DNA of 64,000 bases from Plasmodium malariae (lineage: Eukaryota; Apicomplexa; Aconoidasida; Haemosporida; Plasmodiidae), in the NCBI RefSeq assembly GCF_900090045.1, contig NC_041786.1:1413501-1477500 (forward strand), in the 5' to 3' direction. Position 1 is the first letter of the stretch. The number at the start of each line of letters is the position of its first letter. The position numbers and the translations under genes were made by a program. Under the pieces are notes generated by a model, which was not told where the DNA came from, did no database searches, and saw nothing but the letters and a program-made list of their open reading frames with translations. This document shows, piece after piece, positions 25,475 to 35,446 of this stretch.

Positions 25475-25603
25475 ATAAATAAATGAACGAATAGAACGAA
25501 TAAATGAACGAATAAATGAACGAATAAATGAACGAATAAATGAACGAATAAATGAACGAATAAATGAACGAATAAATGAACGAATAAATGAACGAATAAA
25601 TGA
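25475..25603. repeat. 12-bp minisatellite aataaatgaacg
   Basis: About ten copies. A 12-bp unit read on the minus strand gives (SFIR)n and (HLFV)n shadow frames. Confidence 0.9.
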
Positions 25604-25830
25604 GTAAATATATACTTTATGTTTATACATATTGCTGCTTGATAAGCTTGAAAATAAAAAGAAAAAATTTCCATTTGGAATTATGGTATATATATTATGT
25701 AAAGACATTCTCTTCAATTAATTCTCGTCAAGTACAAAATATGTGAAATGAAAAAGTAAAGGGAAAAAAAAAAAAAAAAATATATATATAAATAGTGGAA
25801 AAAAAGGAATAAATCAAGAGGGAACAAATA

Positions 25831-27781
25831 ATGGGTACTGTAAATGAACTCCTAAACTACTTTACTGTTAACGACGATACCAATGATTTAGTAAACAGTG
25901 ATAAAGAGAAAAAGGAAAAGGCAGTTGTCAGGAGATATTTTCCTGGAAAAGTAATACTTCTGAGTATTCCTACGAACGAAGCGCATACGTGTACATAATA
26001 CCGTACATGCATAAATACATACGCACATGCATAAATACATACGCACATGCATAAATACATACATATATGCATAAACATATACATACATACGTACATAAAT
26101 TATATGTATGTATATATGTACTTGCAAGCATTGCAGTTCAGCATGTTCGAAACTGTTATTTTGTTTTGCTATATTTTGTTATACTTTATTATATTTTTTT
26201 TTTTTTTTTTTTCTTTTTCCAACTCTATGCTGTAGAAGCCGCATTATGCCAAAAAAATCAACGCTGATGATGATGATGATGATGATGATGACGATGATGA
26301 AGAGGATGATAAAGAGGATGATGAAGAGGATGACTATGACTACGACAACCAATTTAATGAGGAGCTTACTGAAAAATTAAGAAAAAAAGAGCAGGAAAAA
26401 AAAAAAAAAAAAAAGGGAGTAGCACATAAAGACATTGAAACGCAATCCAACAAACTTAACGCAATTGATAATCGATACGAGAGACTAAAAAATAAGAGTA
26501 AAAAATCGCCAAGAAAAGAATGGCGTATTATATAATACCTTTTACATATTACGTAATACATGTTACATATAATATGCTGCATATAAATTTAAGTGTGCGA
26601 TACGTTATTGCGTTTGTGGTGCAAGCATTTTTCCCCTTTTACGCACACGGGTACATATATGTATATATATATATATACATACATACGTGCACGCCTATAA
26701 GCACACATACAAGCAAACACACACGCTTACTCTTTTAATAGGTATAAAGGGAGACGATCTGGAAAGATTAAAGAGAAGGGTGAGAGAAGTGAAAGTAAAT
26801 GATTACTCAGTACTGAACAAAGAAGACGGTAATAACGTAAAGGGAAAAGATGAAAAGAAGGATAGTTATACACATTTTCCAGTAAGTGAACATGAAAATG
26901 ATGAACTGGATGATGAAGAAGATGACGAGGGAGTCGACAATGACGATGATGATGACGAGGAAGACGATGATGAGGATGACGAGGAAGACGATGATGACGA
27001 CGAGGAAGACGATGATGAACAAAATGATTATGAGAATACTATGAAACATGAGTTTATTTCAAAAAATTGTAGAAAAACACTAATAGAAAAAAAAACAAAA
27101 GAAGATATAGAAAAGAAAAAATTGGAAAACCTAAATGAGGAGAAAGAATTAATCGAAATAGAAAAAAAAGAAAATGTAATAAAAGAAACATTAACTCAAG
27201 AAATGATTGAAGAAAAATTAAAGAACAAAGAAAATAATGTATACTCGTCAGAAGAAGATTTTGAAGATGATGAAAAAGATGAAGAATTAAATGAGGAAGA
27301 ATATGAATTATGGAAAATAAGACACATGAACAGATTAAAAAGAGATGAACAAGATAGAAAAAAATATGAAATTTTAAAAATGGAAATTAAGGAAAGAAGG
27401 AAAATGACAGATAAAGAAATAATTGAAGAAAATAAAAAATTACCACATAAAGAAAAGAAAAAAAAGAAAAAAATGTTATTTATGCAAAAGTATTATCATA
27501 GAGGAGGATTTTATCAAGATTTATTTGAAGAAGGAAAAGAAGAGATATATTTACGAGATTATAATGAACCTGTTTATGAAGATAGAATTGATAAAGAAAA
27601 TTTACCAAAAGTTTTGCAAGTAAGAAGAGGAAATTTTGGAAAACAAGGACAAACAAAGTATACCCATTTATTAGACAATGATACTTCAAAAAAAAATTCC
27701 TTATGGAAAAACAATGATTCACTTTATCGCTCCAAAAAGAAAAAAGACTTGTTCGAGCGACCCACCTACAAAAAAAAATGA
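25831..27781 (+). CDS. MFAP1: MFAP1 homologue, spliceosomal B-complex protein, three exons
   Basis: Exons: 25831-25950, 26236-26524 and 26742-27781 (482 aa, phases agree). Exon 1 ends VRRYFPGK and exon 2 continues KPHYAKKINADDD, matching the MFAP1 N-terminal motif (V-R-RY-x-x-GK-x-P-x-YA followed by an acidic run). Acidic Asp/Glu tracts and a charged coiled-coil-like centre follow. The C-terminal third carries the diagnostic family block: YELWKIRHMNRLKRD, FMQKYYHRGGFYQD, LPKVLQVRRGNFGKQGQ, TKYTHLLDNDT and a final LFERPTYKKK. MFAP1 (Spp381-related) is a component of the U4/U6.U5 tri-snRNP and B complex, needed for activation of the spliceosome. Despite its historical name it is nuclear. Human MFAP1 is 439 aa, so only the acidic tracts are expanded here. 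The (gat)n run at 26264-26293 encodes poly-Asp and is prone to length change. Confidence 0.93.
25996..26100. repeat. 20-bp repeat in MFAP1 intron 1
   Basis: About four copies of catgcataaatacatacgca, degenerating into catacata steps. They lie between the exon 1 donor (25951) and the exon 2 acceptor (26235). Confidence 0.85.
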
Positions 27782-29074
27782 TGCTTTCTATGAACGTAAA
27801 ACGTGCTTCTGGCCATGCTTCCGGTGCGCACGTGTGTGTTGTACGGATTCATTTAAACACATACATACATACGTACATACATACATACGTACATACATAC
27901 ATACGTACATACATACATACGTACATACATACATACATACATACGTACATACATACATACATACGTACATACATACATACATACGTACATACAGACATAC
28001 ATACGTACATACAGACATACATACGTACATACAGACATAAATACATATATATATATATGTTTTTATATGTATACATGAATGCATGTTTGTGCGTATGCGT
28101 ATGTACTCTTCTTTTTTTTTGGTGCTTTTTCCCCCCTTCCTTTTTGAGAACTTTTCGGGTGTTCAATCTCATTTTAATATTGTGTATTATACCGTCTTCC
28201 CTTTTTGTTTTACCATTTGTATGTGCCTTATATAGCTGTTATATATTTTTGTTAATTTAATGTATTCCTTTTTAATATTTCCTTTTTGATACATTTCTTT
28301 TTAATTTATTCAAATTTTGTTTTTTTCATTTTATTTTAATTTAACTTACTGTTTAACTTATGTTTAACCTCACTGTTCTTTTATACCATTTCAGTTGTAT
28401 TTTATTATTTTTTTTTTTTTATCTTAATTTTTTGCACCCCTTTTTTAAGAATTAACAATTATATACATATTAAAGAGGCTATGACAAAAATTTGGAAAAA
28501 TTGATAAATATTTCCAGCCTTCTACTGTTTCATTATTTGCAAGTATTCAAGAAAAAATGGGGACAAACATATATTTATCTACGTATTTTTATATGCCCAT
28601 TTTTGTAGATATATAGAATATGTTTAACCAAAAATTTAATTAGGAAATTATATATTTTTTTCTTTTTTTACTGTGTGCAATTTTTATTAACTGTTCAGGA
28701 AAAAATACAAAAAATAAAATAAAATAGTAAAATAAAAAAATATTTCAAAAAGCCTCGAACATTCTCAAAATTTTTCAAAAAGCTGCGGAAATTTTCAAAA
28801 TATTTCAAAAAACTTAGAAAAATGTTCGTAGGATGTTCAGAAATTTTATGTACAGTTCAGGAGAAAAGTTAAAAACAAGGAGTTCACAAGGAATACCTAA
28901 ATAAAGTATACTGATGTAAATTGAAAACGCAGGTACGTCTACTTGTAGGTACACATATGTATATATGCACATATATACACACATAACACATCAACATGCC
29001 CATGCATGCACGCGCTTTATGCGTTCTTTCCTCAGAAATACGCCATAAAATACCGCTCTCACATTTCCTCAGTC
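27782..29074. other. Convergent intergenic region between MFAP1 and the cyclin-like gene
   Basis: It holds a catacgta array (27858-28037) followed by about 1 kb of AT-rich, mostly unique sequence. Around 28740-28820 there are repeated ttcaaaa steps (tatttcaaaaagcc, ttttcaaaaagct, atttcaaaaaactt). This is presumably 3' UTRs and terminators. No coding signal is seen. Confidence 0.65.
27858..28037. repeat. catacata/cgtacata minisatellite
   Basis: A 4-bp-based array of cata, cgta and caga steps in higher-order 12-20-bp patterns lies directly 3' of MFAP1. It yields HTYI and VCMY shadow frames on both strands. Confidence 0.9.
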
Positions 29075-30634
29075 TCAAAAAACCGTGTGGATGTTCAGCA
29101 TACGCCCCGTTTCATAAAAAATGGAGTATATGGAAGAATAATTTTTATTAGGTATAACACAATTTTCAAAAAAATAAATAAAGTTGTCCAAAAAAAGATA
29201 TGACCACATGAACAAATCATTTGCAAAAGGTAAGTGGAAAATTTCTTCACAAAATTTTTCTTGAAAAATCAAGCTATTACTCATTCGATTATAAAAGGCA
29301 TTACTAAAATACAAAATAATGGTAGAAACAATTCTACTAGGTGGTATGAGCTTATACGAACCGACTGCTGTTATGTACATGGAATAAGCATAAATTACAT
29401 CAAAAATAAAATATAAAAATCCAAAATGTTCCAAAAAAATATAATATATCTTGATTGCAGGATATTTCTTTGAACAATTTTTTAAATTAATAAAATAGAC
29501 ATAAGTTAATTCAGAATATGTCCAATAATTATTATAATTGATTGGTAATAATTTTAATATTTCCATCTGTTTATTTGAAATTTCTATACATGTATAGTTC
29601 ACTTTGTTATTTCTAAATTTATTTACAAAATACAGTATGTCATTTAAATACATAATACTTGTTCCATTAAACACTTGAGTTTTAATTAATGCTAATAAAA
29701 CTGAACATATGATAACTAATAATTTAATTTTTTTATAATGATTTTTTTCAGTCATTTCATTAATACGGTGCATGTAACAATCAAATATAAAAACAGATAA
29801 TAAGAATGTTTCTGTTTTGTATGATAACCCATAACATATTTCGTATATATATGATAAATTTAATTGTCTTCCTTCTATAAAAGAATGGATTTTATATATA
29901 AAAATTCTTGATTTTTGAATTATTAATTCCTCAAGATTAGGATTGTTTGAATTTTCTTTAAAATTTAAAACATGTAAATGATTTATAAATCCTTTTTTAT
30001 TTTTCATTATTTTATATTTCTTAAATAAGTTATATACTTTATTATCTACTATGTTTTTAGACTCATTTTCATATATATATTTCATCAGTTCGTTTTTATC
30101 ATATAACTGAAAACATGTATTATATTTGCTATCTATGACTTCCTTAAGTTCTAAGGTACCGATAAGATAATCATTAATAGAAAATGGTAAGTACGTTAAT
30201 ATATTTTTTAGGAGGGTAAAAAGATGACTATAACTTACTTGAGTTATTAGACTTTTCACATAGTCGTCACCTACACCTCTACTTAATTGATGATTTAAGT
30301 TCTTACTAATACTGTTAATAATTTCATAATTTATTTTGCTATCCTCTTTGTGGTGGTTCGATTCACTACGGATGTTCGCTTCATTACCTTTTTTATTTAG
30401 AACACCTTCATTTGCATAACTTCTGATGGCAGAATTTAATTTATTAAAAGTACCTGTACTGTTAATCCCATTGATTTTATTATTCTCTATTTTGTTAATT
30501 GCATATTTATTTTTGATGGGAAATTTTTGGTTATTATCAATGTTCTTACTTTTCTCATATTTTTTTTCTATTATTTTTTTACTAATTATTTTTTCTGCAT
30601 TTCCGGTGCTCGAGCATATATTTGCCTTGACCAT
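29075..30634 (-). CDS. Cyclin-fold protein (putative cyclin)
   Basis: Single exon, 519 aa. Residues 1 to about 130 are Asn/Lys-rich and look disordered. From about residue 230 the protein shows the helical pattern of a cyclin box: the segment IYEICYGLSYKTETFLLSVF resembles the cyclin helix-2/3 region (T-x-x-L-A-V-x-x-x-D-x-x), followed by LLVIICSVLLALIKTQV (the position of AAx-LA-KFEE) and MEILKLLPINYNNYWTYSEL (E-x-x-I-L-x-x-L). A second box-like repeat follows, with YITAVGSYKLIPPSRIVSTI matching the cyclin C-terminal fold (PS-x-I-A-x-x-A). The canonical KFEE and Arg/Asp pairs are poorly kept, so kinase partner and subclass (P-, L- or transcriptional type) cannot be named. It could act in the cell cycle or in CDK-driven transcription. 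An integral membrane protein was considered, but the hydrophobic stretches fit amphipathic cyclin helices better. Confidence 0.65.
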   Translation of the reverse strand: MVKANICSSTGNAEKIISKKIIEKKYEKSKNIDNNQKFPIKNKYAINKIENNKINGINSTGTFNKLNSAIRSYANEGVLNKKGNEANIRSESNHHKEDSKINYEIINSISKNLNHQLSRGVGDDYVKSLITQVSYSHLFTLLKNILTYLPFSINDYLIGTLELKEVIDSKYNTCFQLYDKNELMKYIYENESKNIVDNKVYNLFKKYKIMKNKKGFINHLHVLNFKENSNNPNLEELIIQKSRIFIYKIHSFIEGRQLNLSYIYEICYGLSYKTETFLLSVFIFDCYMHRINEMTEKNHYKKIKLLVIICSVLLALIKTQVFNGTSIMYLNDILYFVNKFRNNKVNYTCIEISNKQMEILKLLPINYNNYWTYSELTYVYFINLKNCSKKYPAIKIYYIFLEHFGFLYFIFDVIYAYSMYITAVGSYKLIPPSRIVSTIILYFSNAFYNRMSNSLIFQEKFCEEIFHLPFANDLFMWSYLFLDNFIYFFENCVIPNKNYSSIYSIFYETGRMLNIHTVF

Positions 30635-31190
30635 TTTTCGATTTTCTTGCCTGGATGGGGGTGTATGTGTATTATACGGGTATACCAGTGTATGAGTATA
30701 AATATGTAAGGGTATACCTAAGTATATGATTTGTACCTATGTACGTGTATACCTCTTCACATGTACACCTTTTCACGTGTATACCGCGTGTGCTTGAGAA
30801 AGGGTACAGAGTTAGAATATTGTCCTCTTCACACAATACGCACATATATTCAAAAATATGAACACATGCATAAATATATATTTGTGTACATGTTTATTTG
30901 TTTGCTTTTACAGTTATTGTCCGTTCATTCGTTAACCTATTAGTGTACTTAAGTGGTCAAATGTTTGTACAATTATGTACATATATACACGTATATTGTA
31001 AGCATATAGATTTTTCTAAGAAAATGAAAATTTCATTAAAAAAAAAAAAAAACTCAACTTTTTTGTTTTTCTTTAAAAATATTTACATCATTTATGCATA
31101 TATTTTAATAAGAACATTAAAAATAAATTGAGTTTAAAAATATGTACATAAGAGGAAATGTATGAACATAAATGTACATGCATACAGATA

Positions 31191-31345
31191 TACGTACATA
31201 CATACGTGCATACATACGTGCATACATACGTGCATACATACGTGCATACATACGTGCATACATACGTGCATACATACGTGCATACATACGTGCATACTTA
31301 CGTACATACATATGTGCATACATACGTACATACATACGTATCCAT
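31191..31345. repeat. 12-bp minisatellite catacatacgtg
   Basis: About ten near-perfect copies, with degenerate edges. It produces open frames of (RAYI), (HTCI) and (VHTY) type in all three forward frames, none of which is coding. Confidence 0.95.
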
Positions 31346-31603
31346 TTCACATATTAAATGCATTTCCGAATGAGCAGTGTGAAAAGCAAAGTATGCAGTT
31401 ACTTTTATTTTCTATGTCAAACTTTTATCTTTAATAATATATATATATATATAAATAACTCACATACTTTTTGGTCCTTTACTACATTTCGCTCATTGTT
31501 ATGTGTCAAAATGAAAATATTTCAAAAGGATGAAACTAGGAAATAGAAATTTTAGAACATAAACTCGTTCACACGCTCGTTCGTTCGTACGCTCATGTGA
31601 TAT

Positions 31604-31639
31604 GATCAACCGATCAACCGATCAACCGATCAACCGATC
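31604..31639. repeat. 8-bp tandem repeat gatcaacc
   Basis: Four and a half perfect copies of gatcaacc. It is unusually GC-rich for its surroundings and is preceded by a cgttcgttcg-like run. Confidence 0.9.
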
Positions 31640-32799
31640 ATGAGTTCGAGCATATGTATGAATCTCTGTACGGAACATAAAAACGAACATATGAACATGT
31701 AAAAATGGGTTTTTAAAATTCTAAGATAAATATTGGTTAAATAAATATATATACACGTCAGCGTATATTTCATATGTACATACGTACGTACATACATGTA
31801 TAAATATATATATATATATATGTATATGTATATGTATGTATATGTACGTATATGTACATTTCTGCTTATTTTAACAGATCTTTCTCTGCATTTCCTAAAG
31901 TGAGGAATTTCCAAGAATGAATTCACTATTATAATAAATGCAACAATACATGCATCGTTATAAATATATATCCATTTATTCTTGAGTGTCTAACAAAATA
32001 TATACTCATTTTGAAATAAATTTTTGAAAACTTAAAGAAAAAAATGCTGCTCTTGATTGCATCAGAATTAAAAAAAAAAAAAAAAAAAACTTATGAATAT
32101 GCATGTATATATATATATATATTTATATAGTTGAAGTAGAAAAATATCAGAAATTTTCTCAAATATATGTCTATTATAAGATATGAACATAACAAAAAAG
32201 GCATTATTTTTAATAATTTTTCTTTTATGTATTTTTAACAATTCTTTAAATTATTCCTAATAATGAATATAATCATCAACATTTTTCAACTGCATTAATT
32301 TTTTTTTACACATTTTTATGTTTTATTATAATTTTTCCATTACCACCTTTTTTTTTTTTTTTTTTTTTTTTTTATAAATGTTTATATATAAAAAAGCATT
32401 TCTTAAAAATGAATATAAACAATTCGTATCTTTGGTAGATCTTACTGGTTATATTGTATCATTAATGGCATAACGTAAAAAATTTTATTAAAACTTCCTT
32501 TCTTCAAAAAATTTCAATAATATAAGGATGAAGAATAAATTATGCTTTTCAGTATATTTATTCTCATTGTGCATGAAAGAGAAAGGGAGGAATTACCTAA
32601 ATACTTTATGTTATGTTATTGTAACATGTATTTCTGCAGAGGAGGAGCTTACACATGCAGTGGGTGAAAAGTATCTCTATGTTCATATGCTTATGCATTC
32701 TTATACATGTTTATGCATGCTTATATAAATATGCATATATAAATATGCATATATAAATATATATATATAAATATAAATATATATATATATACACAGATA

Positions 32800-32857
32800 C
32801 ATAAGCACCTGTGTATATTTCAGTAGATATAGATTTATCAAAACGATTATTATTTTT

Positions 32858-32893
<36 letters not shown>

Positions 32894-33442
32894 GTGTGTT
32901 AACGACCATATACAAATAATTTTATATGATTTTTCATTTGATTCATTATTTAAATTGTGCACAGTTATATATATATCTTCTACTCCTTTATATTTTTCTA
33001 TGAGAAGTTTTTCTTTTTTTTCCCTCCCCCCCCTCACATTTCTTATGAATAGATATAAACCTTCTTCAACAAGTTAAATATTTGTTGAAATGGGTTACTT
33101 TTAAAATGCATGAACTGTTCATACACTTTTTTAAGAATTTTTTCTTCCTTTTTTTTGATGCCATTTTTGCATAATTATGACAAAATTGTTTCTACAAAAA
33201 AAAAAAAAAAAAAAATAGTGAATTTTTTTTGAAAAATAAATAAAACAGGATATAAATCCATTCGTATACATAAACATAAGTATAAAACATATATACATAT
33301 ATTACAATATATGTGTGTGTAACTTGTATTTTTGCACTTTTCTTTTATTTTTTTTTTTTGGGGCTACATTTTAAGAATATACTACTTTTAGTTTATGTAG
33401 AATGGGCTTACTACTTACAAGAATTACATGAACAGGCAAGCT

Positions 33443-33476
<34 letters not shown>

Positions 33477-33817
33477 AGTATTATTATGAAATATGATAGT
33501 AAAAATTGCCATCTTAAAATCGTGTAATAATAACTGCATTAAGAGAGTTGTACGGAGGAATCAAAACAAATAATGAAGGGACAAAATTAAATATCAGCAA
33601 AAAAGGGAAAATCAGAATAGCAGCAAAAATGGAAGAACTAAAATAGTAGCAGATATAAAAATACCGATAAATTATTGCACCATTTGTTACTTTCATCTCC
33701 ACATAATTTTTTATTTCTGTTTTTCACCCTTTCGTTAATACATGAAAATTGCTGCATTGTGTAAATTTTTGCAAAAGTTACTTGAAATTTTTTTTTTAAT
33801 TTCTGTTCATCTGCCAT
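32800..33817 (-). other. Coding-like fragments on the minus strand, no resolved gene model
   Basis: Three patches look coding but I could not join them in phase. They are: an ATG at 33817 reading MADEQKLKKKFQ before a GTAACT donor; a second ATG at 33445 in an A-rich context reading MSLPVHVIL before a perfect GTAAGT donor; and a longer open segment at about 32900-33010 reading LLIEKYKGVEDIYITVHNLN and then IICIWSLTHA. An intermediate open segment (33061-33191) follows a T-rich acceptor. Homopolymer runs of 31 and about 27 bases separate these patches, so frame errors are possible. This may be a small spliced gene or a degraded one. No function is proposed. Confidence 0.3.
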
Positions 33818-35446
33818 ATGGTAGAAAAAAGCAGTTTTCTGTGGGTATCTATGTATAAACAAGCATGTTTTATGCCAGTACTTCTGTACGTATCTGTATA
33901 TATGCACATATATAGGTGTATGTATATACAAACAGATATGTAGGCATATACATATATATACATACATATACATATATATACATATATATACATACGTATA
34001 CATATATACACAACTCCGTGCGTATGTGCATGTAAGGAGTGCACAAATAGGGAAATAAAGAAGTAGAAAAAATTCAAAGTTCCTTTCCCAAAACGAAAAA
34101 AACAAAAAATAGAAACAAGCAAAAAATTGTTAAATTGTTATTTAATAAAAAAAGGGAAGTATTAATATATAACTATATGCTTCGTTTTGTAATTTTATGT
34201 ATCTTTCAAATATTTATAAAAAGATATCTCATAAGGCTCAAAGAAATGTACAGTTTATGCCATTTTTTAATGGTAAATTTTATTATTTTATTTTTTTTTT
34301 TTGCAAACCTTTAGCTCATAAGGCTTAAAGTGTTTTCACTACTTTCGATAGTTCAAATGACCGTAAAACGAATAAGGTGAAAAAATAAAAATAAAGAATT
34401 AAAAAATTAAAAATATCAAAAAATTAAAGATATTAAAAAATTAAAAAAATGAAAAAAATGAAAAAAAATGAAAAAAATAAAAAAAATGAAAAAAAATGAA
34501 AAAAATGAAAAAAATGAAAAAAAATGAAAAAAATGAAAAAAAATGAAAAAAATGAAAAAAAATGAAAAAAAATTAAAATACATTTTTGAAACGTACGAAT
34601 AAAACGAATTCTATCAAAAAGAAAAGAAGAAAAAATGAAAAATCGATAAAAAGAAAAAAAGGAAGATAGATTTACGCTTAAATAGAAACGACAATTCTGC
34701 ATTTAAAAGTGTACAAAGTAGTACAAAACAGAACGAAGCAGTAACTGTACATCAGTTTAACTCCTTTTCCATTTTTTCCGTCATACGGCAATTCTTGTTC
34801 CTTAAAATTTGTCAAGTTGGCCATGATGTTATCATGCTATGCGTGCATTCATATTGTATACATATATATATACATTTATGTATACGGATATGTATACATT
34901 TCAAGGTCATACTTTCCCGTATTTTCTCATAAACTTTTTAACAGTAACAACTGTTCCCCATTACGACTGATTAGAATTCAGTGAAAATAAAAATTCCCAT
35001 TTTAACATATATGAATTCCATTTAATATCGTAAGCATTGGCAATTGACGTTCTGCTCATTAGAGGTTTAATACTTGTAATAATTAATCGTCTTTTTTTAA
35101 CAAATGTTTTATTTATATAAATAATTATTAACAAAAAAAAAAAAAAAAAAAAAAAGAAATGAAAAAAGAAATAAAAAAATGTAGAGGTTAAGGTCTGTGG
35201 TAGAGCGCATTATGCTAAATAGATTACAAACAAAAAGAAAAGAATAATATTTTTATGCAAATCCTTCCAACACACATGTTTGAAAGTACATTACTATGAT
35301 ACATATAGAACACTGCAATTGTAGCGTAAAATGAACAGCTTAACGTACGTACGCACAAAAAGGTAAAATTGACATTAATCTGAATTTACTTGATTTTTGA
35401 TACTTTTTTTTTCCTTTTTTTACATTAAGAGAACACCATTTGGACA
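33818..35446. other. 5' flank of the ASNSD1-like gene
   Basis: The stretch is AT-rich with a low-complexity aaaaaaatgaaaaaa region (34390-34580), tatacatata steps near 33940-34010 and poly(A) at 35133-35155. I searched it for an upstream exon supplying the missing Met-Cys-Gly start of a class II amidotransferase and found none. Confidence 0.6.
34384..34580. repeat. Low-complexity A-rich array (aaaaaatg)n
   Basis: Irregular gaaaaaaat and gaaaaaaaat units. The FFHFF frame on the opposite strand is a shadow. Confidence 0.85.

Larger units (their letters stand above)
24339..25830. other. Intergenic region between VPS13 and MFAP1
   Basis: No gene is visible. The region contains an A/T 17-bp repeat (24480-24535), a tttatttg-type array (24711-24806), a 12-bp aataaatgaacg array (25475-25603) and poly(T)/poly(A) tracts. 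The short frames are repeat translations. Confidence 0.75.
30635..32799. other. Intergenic region upstream of the cyclin-like gene
   Basis: No supported gene. It contains a 12-bp catacatacgtg array (31191-31345), an 8-bp gatcaacc array (31604-31639), TA tracts and poly(T). The small frame at 32528-32728 (MKNKLCFSVY...) has a signal-peptide-like start but no homology or splice support, so it is not called. Confidence 0.6.

Noticed and set aside
32528..32728. 66-codon plus-strand ORF with a signal-like start
   Set aside because: There is no homology, no supported splice, and its C-terminal half runs into a TA-type repeat.
33061..33191. A tentative exon with an NP...LL motif joined to the 32.9-kb LLIEKYKG patch
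   Set aside because: On recount the open segment is 131 nt, so the frame carrying the motif has a stop just upstream. Any intron to the next patch would be only about 30-50 nt. No phase-consistent join was found.
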